Both the position numbers and the translations under genes were made by a program. DNA of 64,000 nt from Amycolatopsis acidiphila. GTDB taxonomy: Bacteria > Actinomycetota > Actinomycetes > Mycobacteriales > Pseudonocardiaceae. Of the stretch, positions 1 through 8,134 are shown piece after piece. The stretch covers positions 4,464,001-4,528,000 of the forward strand of contig NZ_CP090063.1 in the NCBI RefSeq assembly GCF_021391495.1, read 5' to 3'. The notes beneath the pieces are model-generated. The model made no database searches, was not told the DNA's origin, and saw only the letters and a list, made by a program, of their open reading frames with translations. Position 1 is the stretch's first letter. The number at the start of each line of letters is the position of its first letter.

Positions 1-274
1 GCACGTCGGAGTGCTTCGCGGCGCCTTCGGCGATCTCCTCGTTCGACAGCGCCTGATGCCCGCTGAAGTACTCGATGTCCACCGTGAACACCACCGCACC
101 GATCCGGCGTTCCCGGTAGTACGCGGCGATTTCGTCCAGGGTCGGTCGTTTCGTGCCGGCGCCGAAGTGCTTCGAAGCCGCCTCGAGGAAGTCGTCGGGC
201 AGCGACAGGTGCCCGTGCTCGTCGGTCTCGATGTGCACGTGCACGTCGATCGCGTCGAGTTGCTGGTGATCCAC
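1..274 (-). CDS. Amidohydrolase family protein (N-terminal part, cut by window edge)
   Basis: Only the first ~91 residues are present; the gene runs off the left edge. The start is a GTG at 274-272, chosen because AAGGAG lies just upstream (281-290 read on the minus strand). The protein opens with a D-V-H-V-H stretch, the HxH metal ligand pair that follows beta-strand 1 in metal-dependent amidohydrolases of the amidohydrolase_2 (TIM-barrel) type. It lies 10 bp downstream of the SDR gene on the same strand, so the two are probably cotranscribed. Substrate cannot be told; family members near SDRs often decarboxylate or hydrolyse aromatic or acyl-CoA intermediates. Family call is good, function open. 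Confidence 0.75.
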   Translation of the reverse strand, partial: MDHQQLDAIDVHVHIETDEHGHLSLPDDFLEAASKHFGAGTKRPTLDEIAAYYRERRIGAVVFTVDIEYFSGHQALSNEEIAEGAAKHSDV

Positions 275-284
275 GATCTTCTCC

Positions 285-1169
285 TTATTCAGCCGGCAGG
301 TTCTCGCCCACGGTCTCGAGCTCGGCGCCGACCGTCGTGGGCCACGCTTCGGCGATCGCGTCCGCACTCCAGCCACCCTCGGCGTAGGCGGCGGCGACCT
401 GCTTCGGATGCGACCACAGCGAGAGCCGGTCACCGCCGATGCCGATGGCCTGCCCGGTGACGCCGGCGGCCGCGTCGGAGGCGAGGAACGCCACGAGCCC
501 GGCGGCGTCCTCGGGTGTGCCGAACGCCAGCGCCCTGCGCGCGAACGACGGCACCGGCTCACCGGCTCGCAGCGCGTCGACGTAGCCCTTGAGCCCGGGA
601 ATGGTCTCGGTCATCGCGGTGGCGGCGACCGGGACGACCGCGTTCACGGTGATCCGCGCCCTGGCCAGCTCCATCGACCAGGTCCGCGCGAACCCGACGA
701 TGCCGGCCTTGGCCGCGGAGTAGTTGGTCTGCCCGAAGTTGCCGCGCTGCCCGGCCGGGGAGCCGACCAGGATCAGCCTGCCGCCCTCGCCCTGCTCGCG
801 CATCCGCCGCACGGCCGCGCGGGCGCAGGTGAAGGTGCCGCGCAGGTGCACGTCGACGACCGTGTCGAAGTCGTCGTCGGTCATCTTCCACAGCACCTTG
901 TCGCGCAGCACGCCCGCGTTGGTGACCAGCACGTCGAGCCGGCCGAACTCCCCGACCGCGCGGCGCACGAGCGCTTCGGCCAGCGTGGTGCCGCCCACCG
1001 CACCGACCTCGGCGACCCCGCCGACCTCCTTGGCCGCCGCCTCGGCGGCGTCCGCGTCCACGTCGTTGACCACGACCTTCGCGCCGTTCGCGGCGAGCTC
1101 CCTGGCGTAGGCGAGGCCGAGGCCGCGCCCGCTGCCCGTCACGATCGCGACCTTGCCGGTCAGGTCCAT
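285..1169 (-). CDS. Short-chain dehydrogenase/reductase (SDR)
   Basis: A 294-residue classical SDR. The nucleotide-binding motif TGSGRGLG is at residues 11-18, NAG at 84-86, and the catalytic Ser137-Tyr150-x3-Lys154 set is complete, so an NAD(P)-dependent alcohol/ketone redox role is expected. An acidic residue after beta-2 (VVVNDVD) suggests NAD(H) preference. The ATG follows a GAGGAGG ribosome site. The C-terminal extension (about residues 240-294) is longer than in FabG-type SDRs and recalls SDRs acting on acyl-CoA or steroid-type substrates, but this is inference. First gene of an operon with the amidohydrolase and divergent from a MarR regulator. Confidence 0.85.
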   Translation of the reverse strand: MDLTGKVAIVTGSGRGLGLAYARELAANGAKVVVNDVDADAAEAAAKEVGGVAEVGAVGGTTLAEALVRRAVGEFGRLDVLVTNAGVLRDKVLWKMTDDDFDTVVDVHLRGTFTCARAAVRRMREQGEGGRLILVGSPAGQRGNFGQTNYSAAKAGIVGFARTWSMELARARITVNAVVPVAATAMTETIPGLKGYVDALRAGEPVPSFARRALAFGTPEDAAGLVAFLASDAAAGVTGQAIGIGGDRLSLWSHPKQVAAAYAEGGWSADAIAEAWPTTVGAELETVGENLPAE

Positions 1170-1207
1170 GGGTCGAGCCTCCTCGTCGAACGTTCTGCCG
1201 AGAAGTA

Positions 1208-1245
1208 GATGTACTCAACAATCGTTATAACTGTCAACCATTGTT
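1208..1245 (-). promoter_or_regulatory. Promoter of the SDR operon with two AAC-N4-GTT operator-like sites
   Basis: On the minus strand TTGACA (1232-1237) is followed after 18 bp by TACATC (1208-1213), a plausible sigma70-type promoter for the SDR/amidohydrolase operon. AACAATCGTT (1217-1226) and AACCATTGTT (1236-1245) are inverted near-copies of one another (9 of 10 positions match when one is reverse-complemented) and cover the spacer and the -35 box. That position suits repression by the divergent MarR regulator. Sites seen directly; the regulator assignment is inference. Confidence 0.55.
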
Positions 1246-1738
1246 TCCGTCATGTGGTTTGCTGGCAGAATGGGCTCGCAGCTCACGGGGAGGAGGAGTC
1301 ATCGGCACTTCGGGGAACGGCACCCGCCCCACGCTCGACACGGACGCGGGGTTCCTGCTGGCGCGCGCGGGGGGCAAGGCCATCCGGGCGGTCAACCGGG
1401 CGCTCGAGCCGTTCGGCCTGCGCACCCGGCACTTCACCGTGCTGATGGCGGCCGCGGAGCACGGCGGGCTGTCCCAGCGAGAGCTCGGCGACCTGCTGGG
1501 CATCGACCCGAGCGCGGTCGTGGCACTCGTGGACGACCTGCAGCGGGCGGGCCTCGTCCGCCGCGACCCGCACCCGGAGGACCGGCGCACCCGGCTAGTG
1601 GTGCTCACCGGCGTGGGCGAGAAGACGTTCGACCAGGCGACGGAGGTGGCGCTGAAGGTCGAGGACGAGGCCTTCGCCCCGCTCGACGCCGGCGAGCGCG
1701 CCACCCTGATCGAGCTGCTGCGGCGCATCGCGCGCTGA
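1241..1738 (+). CDS. MarR-family transcriptional regulator
   Basis: Winged-helix regulator of MarR type: the HTH runs through SQRELGDLLGIDPSAVVALV and the wing through a D-P-x-x-R-R-x-R segment (DPHPEDRRTRLV), both characteristic. Likely acts as a dimeric repressor responding to a small aromatic or lipophilic ligand, probably on the divergent SDR operon. The start is uncertain: the open frame has TTG codons at 1241 and 1259 but no ATG or GTG before the conserved region; the best purine-rich ribosome site (1287-1298) lies just before an in-frame ATC at 1301. A start near 1301 would give about 145 residues, the usual MarR length. Confidence 0.85.
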   Translation: MFPSCGLLAEWARSSRGGGVIGTSGNGTRPTLDTDAGFLLARAGGKAIRAVNRALEPFGLRTRHFTVLMAAAEHGGLSQRELGDLLGIDPSAVVALVDDLQRAGLVRRDPHPEDRRTRLVVLTGVGEKTFDQATEVALKVEDEAFAPLDAGERATLIELLRRIAR

Positions 1739-1803
1739 CCCGCCGTGTCTGCTGCGACATGGATCACGTCATCTCAATCGGTGAGCCTTGTCGCCCTATC
1801 GGG

Positions 1804-1848
1804 GGAAAATCAGTTAGCATAGGTCAACTAATTTTCCTCTTAGGTCAA
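1804..1848 (+). promoter_or_regulatory. Operator-like inverted and direct repeats upstream of the MFS gene
   Basis: GGAAAAT (1804-1810) and ATTTTCC (1831-1837) form an inverted repeat that also encloses TTAG (1814-1817) and CTAA (1828-1831). TAGGTCAA occurs twice as a direct repeat (1820-1827 and 1841-1848), 21 bp apart, two helical turns, so a protein could bind both on one face of the DNA. This AT-rich patch stands out from the surrounding sequence and lies about 30-75 bp before the MFS start. The binding protein is unknown; the upstream MarR is one candidate. Confidence 0.45.
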
Positions 1849-1877
1849 TGGCGACGTGAGCTTCCCTGGTTGGAGTG

Positions 1878-4493
1878 ATGGAAGTGCAGTCTGCCCAGCA
1901 GACGGTGGACGCCCCGGTCGAACCGCGCCGGCACAAGCGCACCTGGTCGGTCGACGAGCTCGGCCCGCGGTACAAGTGGATCGCGTTGTCGAACACGACG
2001 CTCGGCATGCTGATGGCCACGATCAACTCCTCGATCGTGCTCATCGCGCTGCCCGACATCTTCCGCGGCATCCACATCAACCCGCTCGAGTCGAGCAACA
2101 CCAGCTACCTGCTGTGGATGATGATGGGCTTCCTCGTCGTCACCGCCGTGCTGGTGGTGGGCTTCGGGCGGCTGGGCGACATGTACGGCCGCGTCCGGAT
2201 GTACAACCTCGGCTTCGCGGTCTTCGCGATCTCCTCGGTCCTGCTCGCGGTCACCTGGATGGACGGGAGTACCGCCGCGATCTGGCTGATCGGCTGGCGG
2301 GTGGTCCAGGGCATCGGCGGCGCGTTCCTGATGGCCAACTCCAGCGCCATCCTCACCGACGCCTTCCCGGTCCGCCAGCGCGGTCTGGCCCTGGGCATCA
2401 ACGGTGTCGCCGCGATCGCGGGCTCGTTCCTCGGCCTGGTCATCGGCGGGCTGCTCGGCCCGGTCGAGTGGCGGCTGGTCTTCCTCGTCTCGGTGCCGTT
2501 CGGCATCTTCGGCACCATCTGGGCCTACCTCAAGCTGCACGACACCAGTGAGCGCCACCGCGCCAAGATGGACTGGTGGGGCAACGTCACCTTCGCGGTG
2601 GGCCTGATCGCCCTGCTCGTCGGCATCACCTACGGCATCCAGCCCTACGGCGGCCACACCATGGGCTGGACCAGCCCGTTCGTGCTCTCCTGCCTCATCG
2701 GCGGCGCGGTCGTGCTGATCATCTTCGGGATCATCGAGACCAGGGTCGCCAACCCGCTGTTCAACCTGTCACTGTTCAAGATCCGCGCGTACAGCTTCGG
2801 CAACGCGGCGAACCTGCTCGCCTCGCTCGGCCGCGGCGGGCTGCAGTTCGTGCTGATCATCTGGCTGCAGGGCATCTGGCTGCCCCAGCACGGCTACAGC
2901 TTCGAGCAGACGCCCCTGTGGGCGGGTATCTACATGCTGCCGATGACGGTCGGCTTCCTCATCGCCGCACCGATCTCGGGCGTGGTCACCGACCGGATCG
3001 GCGGCCGCGCGCTGGCGACGGCGGGCATGATCGCGACCGCGGTGAGCTTCCTGCTGCTGGAGATGCTGCCGGTCAACTTCAGCTACTGGGCCTTCGCGGC
3101 GATCCTGCTGCTCAACGGACTCGGCATGGGCCTGTTCGCCTCACCGAACCGGGCCGACGTGATGAACAGCCTGCCCGCGAACGCCCGCGGTGCCGGCGCC
3201 GGTATGACGGCCACCTTCCAGAACTCCGCGATGGTGCTCTCGATCGGCTTCTTCTTCAGCCTGATGATCGCCGGGCTGTCCAACCACCTGCCCTCGGCGC
3301 TGCAGCAGGGCCTCACCGCGCACGGCGTGCCCGCCGCCGCGGCGAACGGGATCGCCGCGCTGCCGCCGGTCGGGGTGCTGTTCGCGGCGTTCCTGGGCTA
3401 CAACCCGATCCAGCAGCTGCTCGGGCCGGTGCTGGGCCAGCTGCCGCCCGACCAGGCCTCGTTCCTCACCGGCCGCAGCTTCTTCCCGAACCTGATCTCG
3501 CAGCCGTTCTCCGACGGTCTCACCGCCGCGTTCTGGTTCGCGATCGTCGTCTGCGTCGTCGCCGCCGTGGCCTCGTGGCTGGTCGGCAAGCCGAAGCCGG
3601 CGACGGCCGGGGTGCCGCAGGAGTCGGTGGGCTCCGAACTGGCCGCGGAGGCCGGCGAGCTGGTGAACGTCGCAGGCGGGCAAGCCGCGCCACGGCGCCC
3701 GGTGCGCGCGCCGGGACGGCCCGGTGAGATCAGCGGTCACCTGCGCACACCCGCGGGTTCCGGGGTCAGCGGCGCGGTGATCACCGTGACCGGGGTGGAC
3801 GGCATGCAGATCGGCCGCGCCCGCGCGGACGAGACCGGTGCCTACGCCCTCGACGGGGTCGCCACCGGCACCTACACGCTGATCGTGACCGCACCGGGCT
3901 TCCAGCCCGCCGCGGCCTCGGTCACCGTCAACGGCTTCGGCGCGGTGCACGACTTCGTGATCCTCGGCGGCGGCGTCGTCGCCGGCACCGTCCGGCGCTC
4001 CGGCGGTCTGCCGGTCGAGCACACCGCGGTGCTCGCCACCGACGCGAGCGGCCAGGTGGTCGGCCAGACCAGCACCGCGCACGACGGCAAGTTCCTGCTC
4101 ACCGGCCTGCCCGCGGGCGAGGTCACCATCACGGCGAACGTCGACAACCACCGCCCGCACGCGGTGACCGTGCTCGCCGGCGCGGCGGAGCCCGCCGAGG
4201 TCGAGCTCCTGGTCGAGGCCGTCGGCGTGCTGCACGGCACGGTCACCGGCCCGGACGGGCACGGCCTGGCCAACGCGACGGTGACCGTCAGCGACAGCCA
4301 GGGCCACCCGGTCGCCATGGCGCTCACCGGCGCCGACGGCGAGTACGAGTTACGCGACCTCGAGCCCGGCGAGTACACCGTCGTCACGAGCCTGTACGAG
4401 CCCGCGGTGCGGCAGGTGGACCTCACCACGGGTGAGTCCGCGAACGTCGACGTGGACCTGGCCTCCGGCGCACGAGCGGAAACCGCGTCGTGA
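1878..4493 (+). CDS. DHA2-type MFS transporter fused to C-terminal carboxypeptidase-regulatory-like repeats
   Basis: An 872-residue protein. Roughly the first 580 residues are a drug:H+ antiporter-type MFS permease with about 14 hydrophobic segments, a loop [15 protein letters not shown] matching the MFS motif A and [17 protein letters not shown] matching motif C of antiporters. After a hydrophilic linker (about 590-620) come three beta-sandwich repeats of carboxypeptidase-regulatory-like type with the pattern G-x-V, D-E-T-G-x-Y, G-T-Y-T-L. Such repeats are rare on MFS proteins; their side of the membrane is not clear. SD GGAG (1872-1875) fits a GTG at 1884 better than the ATG at 1878. An in-frame TTA codon (4350-4352) may link translation to bldA tRNA. 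Overlaps the next gene by 4 bp. Confidence 0.85.
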   Translation: MEVQSAQQTVDAPVEPRRHKRTWSVDELGPRYKWIALSNTTLGMLMATINSSIVLIALPDIFRGIHINPLESSNTSYLLWMMMGFLVVTAVLVVGFGRLGDMYGRVRMYNLGFAVFAISSVLLAVTWMDGSTAAIWLIGWRVVQGIGGAFLMANSSAILTDAFPVRQRGLALGINGVAAIAGSFLGLVIGGLLGPVEWRLVFLVSVPFGIFGTIWAYLKLHDTSERHRAKMDWWGNVTFAVGLIALLVGITYGIQPYGGHTMGWTSPFVLSCLIGGAVVLIIFGIIETRVANPLFNLSLFKIRAYSFGNAANLLASLGRGGLQFVLIIWLQGIWLPQHGYSFEQTPLWAGIYMLPMTVGFLIAAPISGVVTDRIGGRALATAGMIATAVSFLLLEMLPVNFSYWAFAAILLLNGLGMGLFASPNRADVMNSLPANARGAGAGMTATFQNSAMVLSIGFFFSLMIAGLSNHLPSALQQGLTAHGVPAAAANGIAALPPVGVLFAAFLGYNPIQQLLGPVLGQLPPDQASFLTGRSFFPNLISQPFSDGLTAAFWFAIVVCVVAAVASWLVGKPKPATAGVPQESVGSELAAEAGELVNVAGGQAAPRRPVRAPGRPGEISGHLRTPAGSGVSGAVITVTGVDGMQIGRARADETGAYALDGVATGTYTLIVTAPGFQPAAASVTVNGFGAVHDFVILGGGVVAGTVRRSGGLPVEHTAVLATDASGQVVGQTSTAHDGKFLLTGLPAGEVTITANVDNHRPHAVTVLAGAAEPAEVELLVEAVGVLHGTVTGPDGHGLANATVTVSDSQGHPVAMALTGADGEYELRDLEPGEYTVVTSLYEPAVRQVDLTTGESANVDVDLASGARAETAS

Positions 4494-5272
4494 CGGACAA
4501 CGGGATCCCGCAGCAGAACCGGCACGCCGTCGAGGTCGCCGGACGCGTCTCCGACACCGACGGCGCGCCCATCCCCCGGGCCGCGGTCACCCTCGTCGAC
4601 TCGGCGGGCCGCCAGACCGGCCGCACCGCCGCCGACGAGACCGGCCGCTTCCGGCTCGCGGCACCGGGCGCGGGCGCGTACGTGCTGATCACGTCCGCAC
4701 CCGCGCACCAGCCCGAGGCCGCCACCGTCACGGTCACCGGCTCGCCGGTCCGGCTCGAGATCGCCCTGCGCGGCTCGGGCGGGCTGCGCGGCGTGGTCCG
4801 CGCGGCGACGACCGGCGTACCGATCATGGACGCCGCGGTCACCCTCACCGACGCGCGCGGCGACGTCGTCGACTCCCGGCTGTCCGGCCCCAGCGGCGAA
4901 TACGCCTTCACGTCCCTGCCGGCCGGCACGTACGTCCTCGCGGTCAACGCGTCCGGCTACCGGCCGACCGCGGCCGCGGTGACCACCGGCGAGACCGGTG
5001 CCGCGCAGCAGGACGTGGAGCTGGCCGACGGCGCGGTGATCCGGGGCTCGGTGAACGTGCCCGACCACCCGCGACCCACCGTGACCGTCACCTTGCTCGA
5101 CGACGGCGGGCACGTCGTGCGGACCACCGTCGCCGACGAGTCGGGCCGTTACTCCTTCCACGACCTCGATCCCGGCACGTATACCGTGGTCGCGACCAGC
5201 TACTCGCCCACGCGCACGACGGTGCGCATCGGTGACGGCGGTTGGACGCGGCACGACGTGCAGCTGGTGTAA
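4490..5272 (+). CDS. Carboxypeptidase-regulatory-like repeat protein
   Basis: A 260-residue protein made almost wholly of three carboxypeptidase-regulatory-like beta-sandwich repeats (roughly residues 14-90, 92-170 and 172-258), each with A-A-V-T-L, a D-E-T/S-G-R/E-Y/F step and a P-G-T/A-Y-V turn. No signal peptide, membrane segment or LPXTG-like anchor is visible, so it appears cytoplasmic unless exported by another route. Its GTG start overlaps the stop of the MFS fusion gene (GTGA), and its repeats resemble those at the transporter's C-terminus. A role as a binding partner or soluble extension of the transporter is inferred; no enzymatic residues are seen. Confidence 0.8.
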   Translation: MTDNGIPQQNRHAVEVAGRVSDTDGAPIPRAAVTLVDSAGRQTGRTAADETGRFRLAAPGAGAYVLITSAPAHQPEAATVTVTGSPVRLEIALRGSGGLRGVVRAATTGVPIMDAAVTLTDARGDVVDSRLSGPSGEYAFTSLPAGTYVLAVNASGYRPTAAAVTTGETGAAQQDVELADGAVIRGSVNVPDHPRPTVTVTLLDDGGHVVRTTVADESGRYSFHDLDPGTYTVVATSYSPTRTTVRIGDGGWTRHDVQLV

Positions 5273-5354
5273 GCGCTTACTCCGAGCGCTGTAAGTAATT
5301 CCGGCATATACGCTGAGTAGATAAATTGTCACTGGCTGGACACGGCGGCCAGTG
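5270..5354 (+). promoter_or_regulatory. Palindrome over stop codon and hairpin between repeat protein and conservon
   Basis: TAAGCGCTTA (5270-5279) is a perfect palindrome that includes the stop codon of the preceding gene. Downstream, CACTGGC (5330-5336) and GCCAGTG (5348-5354) can form a hairpin, without a T-run. The AT-rich stretch between (5291-5330) is where a promoter for the conservon operon would be expected, but no clear -35/-10 pair was found. Confidence 0.35.
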
Positions 5355-5451
5355 TCTGATTGCATGATGCAGCCGGAGCGGGACCGAGGTCGGGGAGGTC
5401 ACCGCGCCGGGTGTCAGAGACCCGTATGCGACGAGAAAGCAGTGGTAGTAC

Positions 5452-6693
5452 ATGGCTACGCGGGCTCGGGAACTGCTCATCCGGTCGCGAGCACTGCTGG
5501 ACCGCTCACGTGAAGCGGCGGCACAGTTCCTCAACACCCCCCAGCACCCACCGCCCCGGTCACCGCTCGTGCTCGAGCCCGCCCCGGAGCGCACCGAACC
5601 CGTCGCCACCGGCGACACGCTGGCCGCGATCTGCGCCAACGTGGCGCTGCGCGACCTCAACCTGGTCGACTCCCTGCTCTCCCAGCTGGAGGAGATGGAG
5701 TCCAAGGAGGAGGACACCGACCGGCTGGCCGAGCTCTACAACCTCGACCACCTGGCCGCCCGGCTGCGGCGCAACGCGGAGAACCTGCGGGTGCTCGCCG
5801 GGCGCGACGCCAGCGACTCGGCACCGGAGACCTCCTCGCTCGTCGACGTGATCCGCGCGGCCATGTCCTCGATCGACCACTACTCGCGCGTCACGATCGG
5901 CCGCGTCGTCTCGCTCGGCGTCGTCGGCTTCGCCGCCGAGGACCTGAGCCGGCTGGTGGCCGAGCTGCTGGACAACGCGACGAAGTCCTCGCCGCCCAAC
6001 GCCCCGGTGCGCGTCAGCGCGCATCTGACCGAGCAGGGCAGCGTGCTGGTGCGGATCGAGGACGAGGGCATCGGCCTGCCGCCGGAGCGGCTGCACGAGC
6101 TCAACGACCGCCTCGCCGACGTGCCGGTCCTCGACGACTCGGCGGTCCGGCACATGGGCCTCGCCGTGGTGCGCCGGCTGGCCGCCCGGCACGAGCTGAA
6201 GGTGTGGCTGGACCGCCGTGTCCCGCACGGCACCACCGCCTCGGTGCTGCTGCCGGCCCCGGTCGTCAGCGAGCTGCCCGAGGCCAGCTGGTCCGGCGCG
6301 CAGACGGTGAGCTTCCCGGCGGCCGGCGGCGAGGGCGCGAGCTCCTTCTCCCCCGAGACGCCTGCGCACGCGATGGCCTCGGGCCTGCCCAAGCGCAGCG
6401 CGACCGCCACGGCGCCACCCGTGCCGCCGTCGCCGCGGCCCCGGCCGCCCGCCGAGCCGGTCATCGGCGGCACCACGCCCAGCGGGCTGCCCCGCCGGGT
6501 CTCGCACAGCATCAAGGGCCCCAACGGCCACCAGGCCCCGCCCGCGCCGACGGCCGACACCGACGCGGACCGCAAGGCCGGGCACGACAAGCTGCTCGCC
6601 GACCTCGGCGCGTTCTCCGACGGGGAGCGTGCCGCCAGGGAGGACCAGCAGGACCAGCACGACACGGATGCAGGCGAGGGAAAGCAGCAGTGA
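5452..6693 (+). CDS. Conservon histidine-kinase-like ATP-binding protein (CvnA-like)
   Basis: First gene of a four-gene conservon. The 413-residue protein has a phosphoacceptor-like helix with His100 (LDHLAARLRRNAENL), an N-box with Asn175 (ELLDNATKSSPP) and a G1 box at 204-210 (DEGIGLP) of the HATPase fold. Residues from about 290 are proline- and charge-rich and look disordered. Unlike classical CvnA and NIT-domain kinases, no membrane or extracellular sensor segment is present, so it is predicted to be soluble or recruited to the membrane by partners. Starts at ATG 5452, with only a weak upstream purine stretch; overlaps cvnB by 4 bp. In Streptomyces such operons form a membrane-associated, heterotrimeric-G-protein-like complex. 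Confidence 0.88.
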   Translation: MATRARELLIRSRALLDRSREAAAQFLNTPQHPPPRSPLVLEPAPERTEPVATGDTLAAICANVALRDLNLVDSLLSQLEEMESKEEDTDRLAELYNLDHLAARLRRNAENLRVLAGRDASDSAPETSSLVDVIRAAMSSIDHYSRVTIGRVVSLGVVGFAAEDLSRLVAELLDNATKSSPPNAPVRVSAHLTEQGSVLVRIEDEGIGLPPERLHELNDRLADVPVLDDSAVRHMGLAVVRRLAARHELKVWLDRRVPHGTTASVLLPAPVVSELPEASWSGAQTVSFPAAGGEGASSFSPETPAHAMASGLPKRSATATAPPVPPSPRPRPPAEPVIGGTTPSGLPRRVSHSIKGPNGHQAPPAPTADTDADRKAGHDKLLADLGAFSDGERAAREDQQDQHDTDAGEGKQQ

Positions 6694-7133
6694 CGTCGAG
6701 CGACCACCGGCAGCCCGACCAGGACTTCTCCTGGCTGATCAACGATTTCGTCCGCAAGGTGCACGGCGTCAGCCACGCCCTGATCATGTCCTCCGACGGG
6801 TTCCCGCTCACCGCGTCGGACGCCATGACCACCACCGAGAGCGAGCAGCTCGCGGCGATCGCCAGCGGCCTGCTCAGCCTCGCGGGCAACAGCGCGAGCC
6901 TGTTCGACAAGGGCAGCTGTGAGCAGATCATCATCCGGCTCTCGCAGGGCTACTTCCTGTTCATGGGCATCGACACCGGGGCGGGCCTGGCCGTGCTGAC
7001 CGGCTCCGACTGCGACATGAAGGTCGTCGCCTACGAGATGACCCAGTTCGTCACCAGCGCGGGACACGCGCTGACCCCCGAGACACGCGCCGATCTGCGT
7101 CGCGTGCTCACGGCCCGCCGCCCGCTCGGATAG
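6690..7133 (+). CDS. Roadblock/LC7 domain protein (CvnB-like)
   Basis: A 147-residue protein starting at a GTG that overlaps the cvnA-like stop (GTGA). A single Roadblock/LC7 domain spans about residues 12-130: VHGVSHALIMSSDGFPLTASD begins the fold and the helix with SGLLSLA follows. In conservons this subunit is thought to act on the GTPase CvnD as a regulatory partner, comparable to MglB acting on MglA; that role is from family knowledge. Conserved position between the kinase-like and DUF742 genes supports the call. Confidence 0.92.
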   Translation: MTSSDHRQPDQDFSWLINDFVRKVHGVSHALIMSSDGFPLTASDAMTTTESEQLAAIASGLLSLAGNSASLFDKGSCEQIIIRLSQGYFLFMGIDTGAGLAVLTGSDCDMKVVAYEMTQFVTSAGHALTPETRADLRRVLTARRPLG

Positions 7134-7164
7134 CCAGGCACTGCCCGAAAAGGAAGTGATCACG

Positions 7165-7545
7165 ATGTCCCAAGATCCGGGCCCGGGCCAGGCGGTGAAG
7201 AAGCCGCGCAGCAAGCGGATCCGCCCGTACACGCTCACCGGCGGGCGCACGCGTGGCCGGCACCAGCTGCTGGTGGAGACCCTGATCTCGGTGCCCCGCT
7301 ACGATCCGGCGCTGTCGGACAAGCTGATGCCCGAGTCGAAGGCGCTCTACGAACGCGCCCGGTCGCAGGTGTCGATCGCCGAGCTGTCGTCCCTGCTGTC
7401 CATCCCGCTGGGTGTCGTGCGGGTGCTGGTGAGCGACCTGGCCGCACAGGGCGCGGTGTTCATCCACCCGACCGCACACGCGTACCACCATGATCGGAAC
7501 GTGCTCGAGAGGATCCTCAATGGGCTCAAGCAGCTTCCCGTCTGA
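7165..7545 (+). CDS. DUF742 protein (CvnC-like)
   Basis: A 126-residue DUF742 protein. The core RIRPYTLTGGRTRG opens the domain, followed by a winged-helix-like part (SIAELSSLLSIPLGVVRVLVSDLAAQG). DUF742 is restricted to actinomycete conservons, where the protein is an adaptor of unknown biochemistry. ATG 7165 is chosen over the in-frame GTG 7156 because AAGGAAG sits 8 nt upstream. Its end overlaps the cvnD-like gene by 26 bp. Confidence 0.92.
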   Translation: MSQDPGPGQAVKKPRSKRIRPYTLTGGRTRGRHQLLVETLISVPRYDPALSDKLMPESKALYERARSQVSIAELSSLLSIPLGVVRVLVSDLAAQGAVFIHPTAHAYHHDRNVLERILNGLKQLPV

Positions 7546-8134
7546 TCCCGGCCTGCTCACGATCTCCGCGAAGATCGTGGTCGCCGGCGGGTTCGGCGTC
7601 GGTAAGACGACGCTCGTCGGGTCGGTGTCCGAGGTTCCCCCGCTCAACACCGAGGCCTGGATGACCGAGGCGAGCGAAGGCGTCGACGACCTGCCGCCCG
7701 ACGGCACCAAGACCACCACCACAGTCGCGATGGACTTCGGCCGGATCTCGCTGTACCCGGACCTGATGCTGTACCTGTTCGGCACGCCGGGCCAGTCGCG
7801 GTTCTGGTTCCTGTGGGACGACCTCTCGCGCGGCGCGCTCGGCGCGATCGTGCTGGTCGACACCCGCAGGCTCGACCAGTCCTTTGCTGCCATCAACTAC
7901 TTCGAGAACGATTCGGAGCTGCCGTTCATCGTGGCGGTCAACCTGTTCGACGGCGAGCTCGCCCACGACCTCGCCGAGGTCCGGGAGGCGCTCGCCCTGC
8001 GGCCCGAGATCCCGCTGATCACGTGCGACGCGCGCAAGCCCGCGTCCGCCGTCGCGGCCCTGCAGGAACTGGTGTCCCACACGCTCTCGCTGGCGGAGGT
8101 TTCGGAGTCCGGGAGGATTCGCGCGAATGCCTAA
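7520..8134 (+). CDS. Conservon small GTP/ATP-binding protein (CvnD-like)
   Basis: A 204-residue Ras-like P-loop protein. Walker A GGFGVGKT is at residues 23-30; a conserved T-T-T and MDFGRI follow (switch I region), then FGTPGQSRF as the G3-like element and VAVNLFDG as a degenerate G4. Likely the nucleotide switch of the conservon, with the Roadblock protein as partner. ATG 7520 lies inside the end of cvnC and is preceded by GAGAGGAT. The last 8 bp overlap the first monooxygenase gene, so the switch and the oxygenases are translated from one message. Confidence 0.92.
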   Translation: MGSSSFPSDPGLLTISAKIVVAGGFGVGKTTLVGSVSEVPPLNTEAWMTEASEGVDDLPPDGTKTTTTVAMDFGRISLYPDLMLYLFGTPGQSRFWFLWDDLSRGALGAIVLVDTRRLDQSFAAINYFENDSELPFIVAVNLFDGELAHDLAEVREALALRPEIPLITCDARKPASAVAALQELVSHTLSLAEVSESGRIRANA

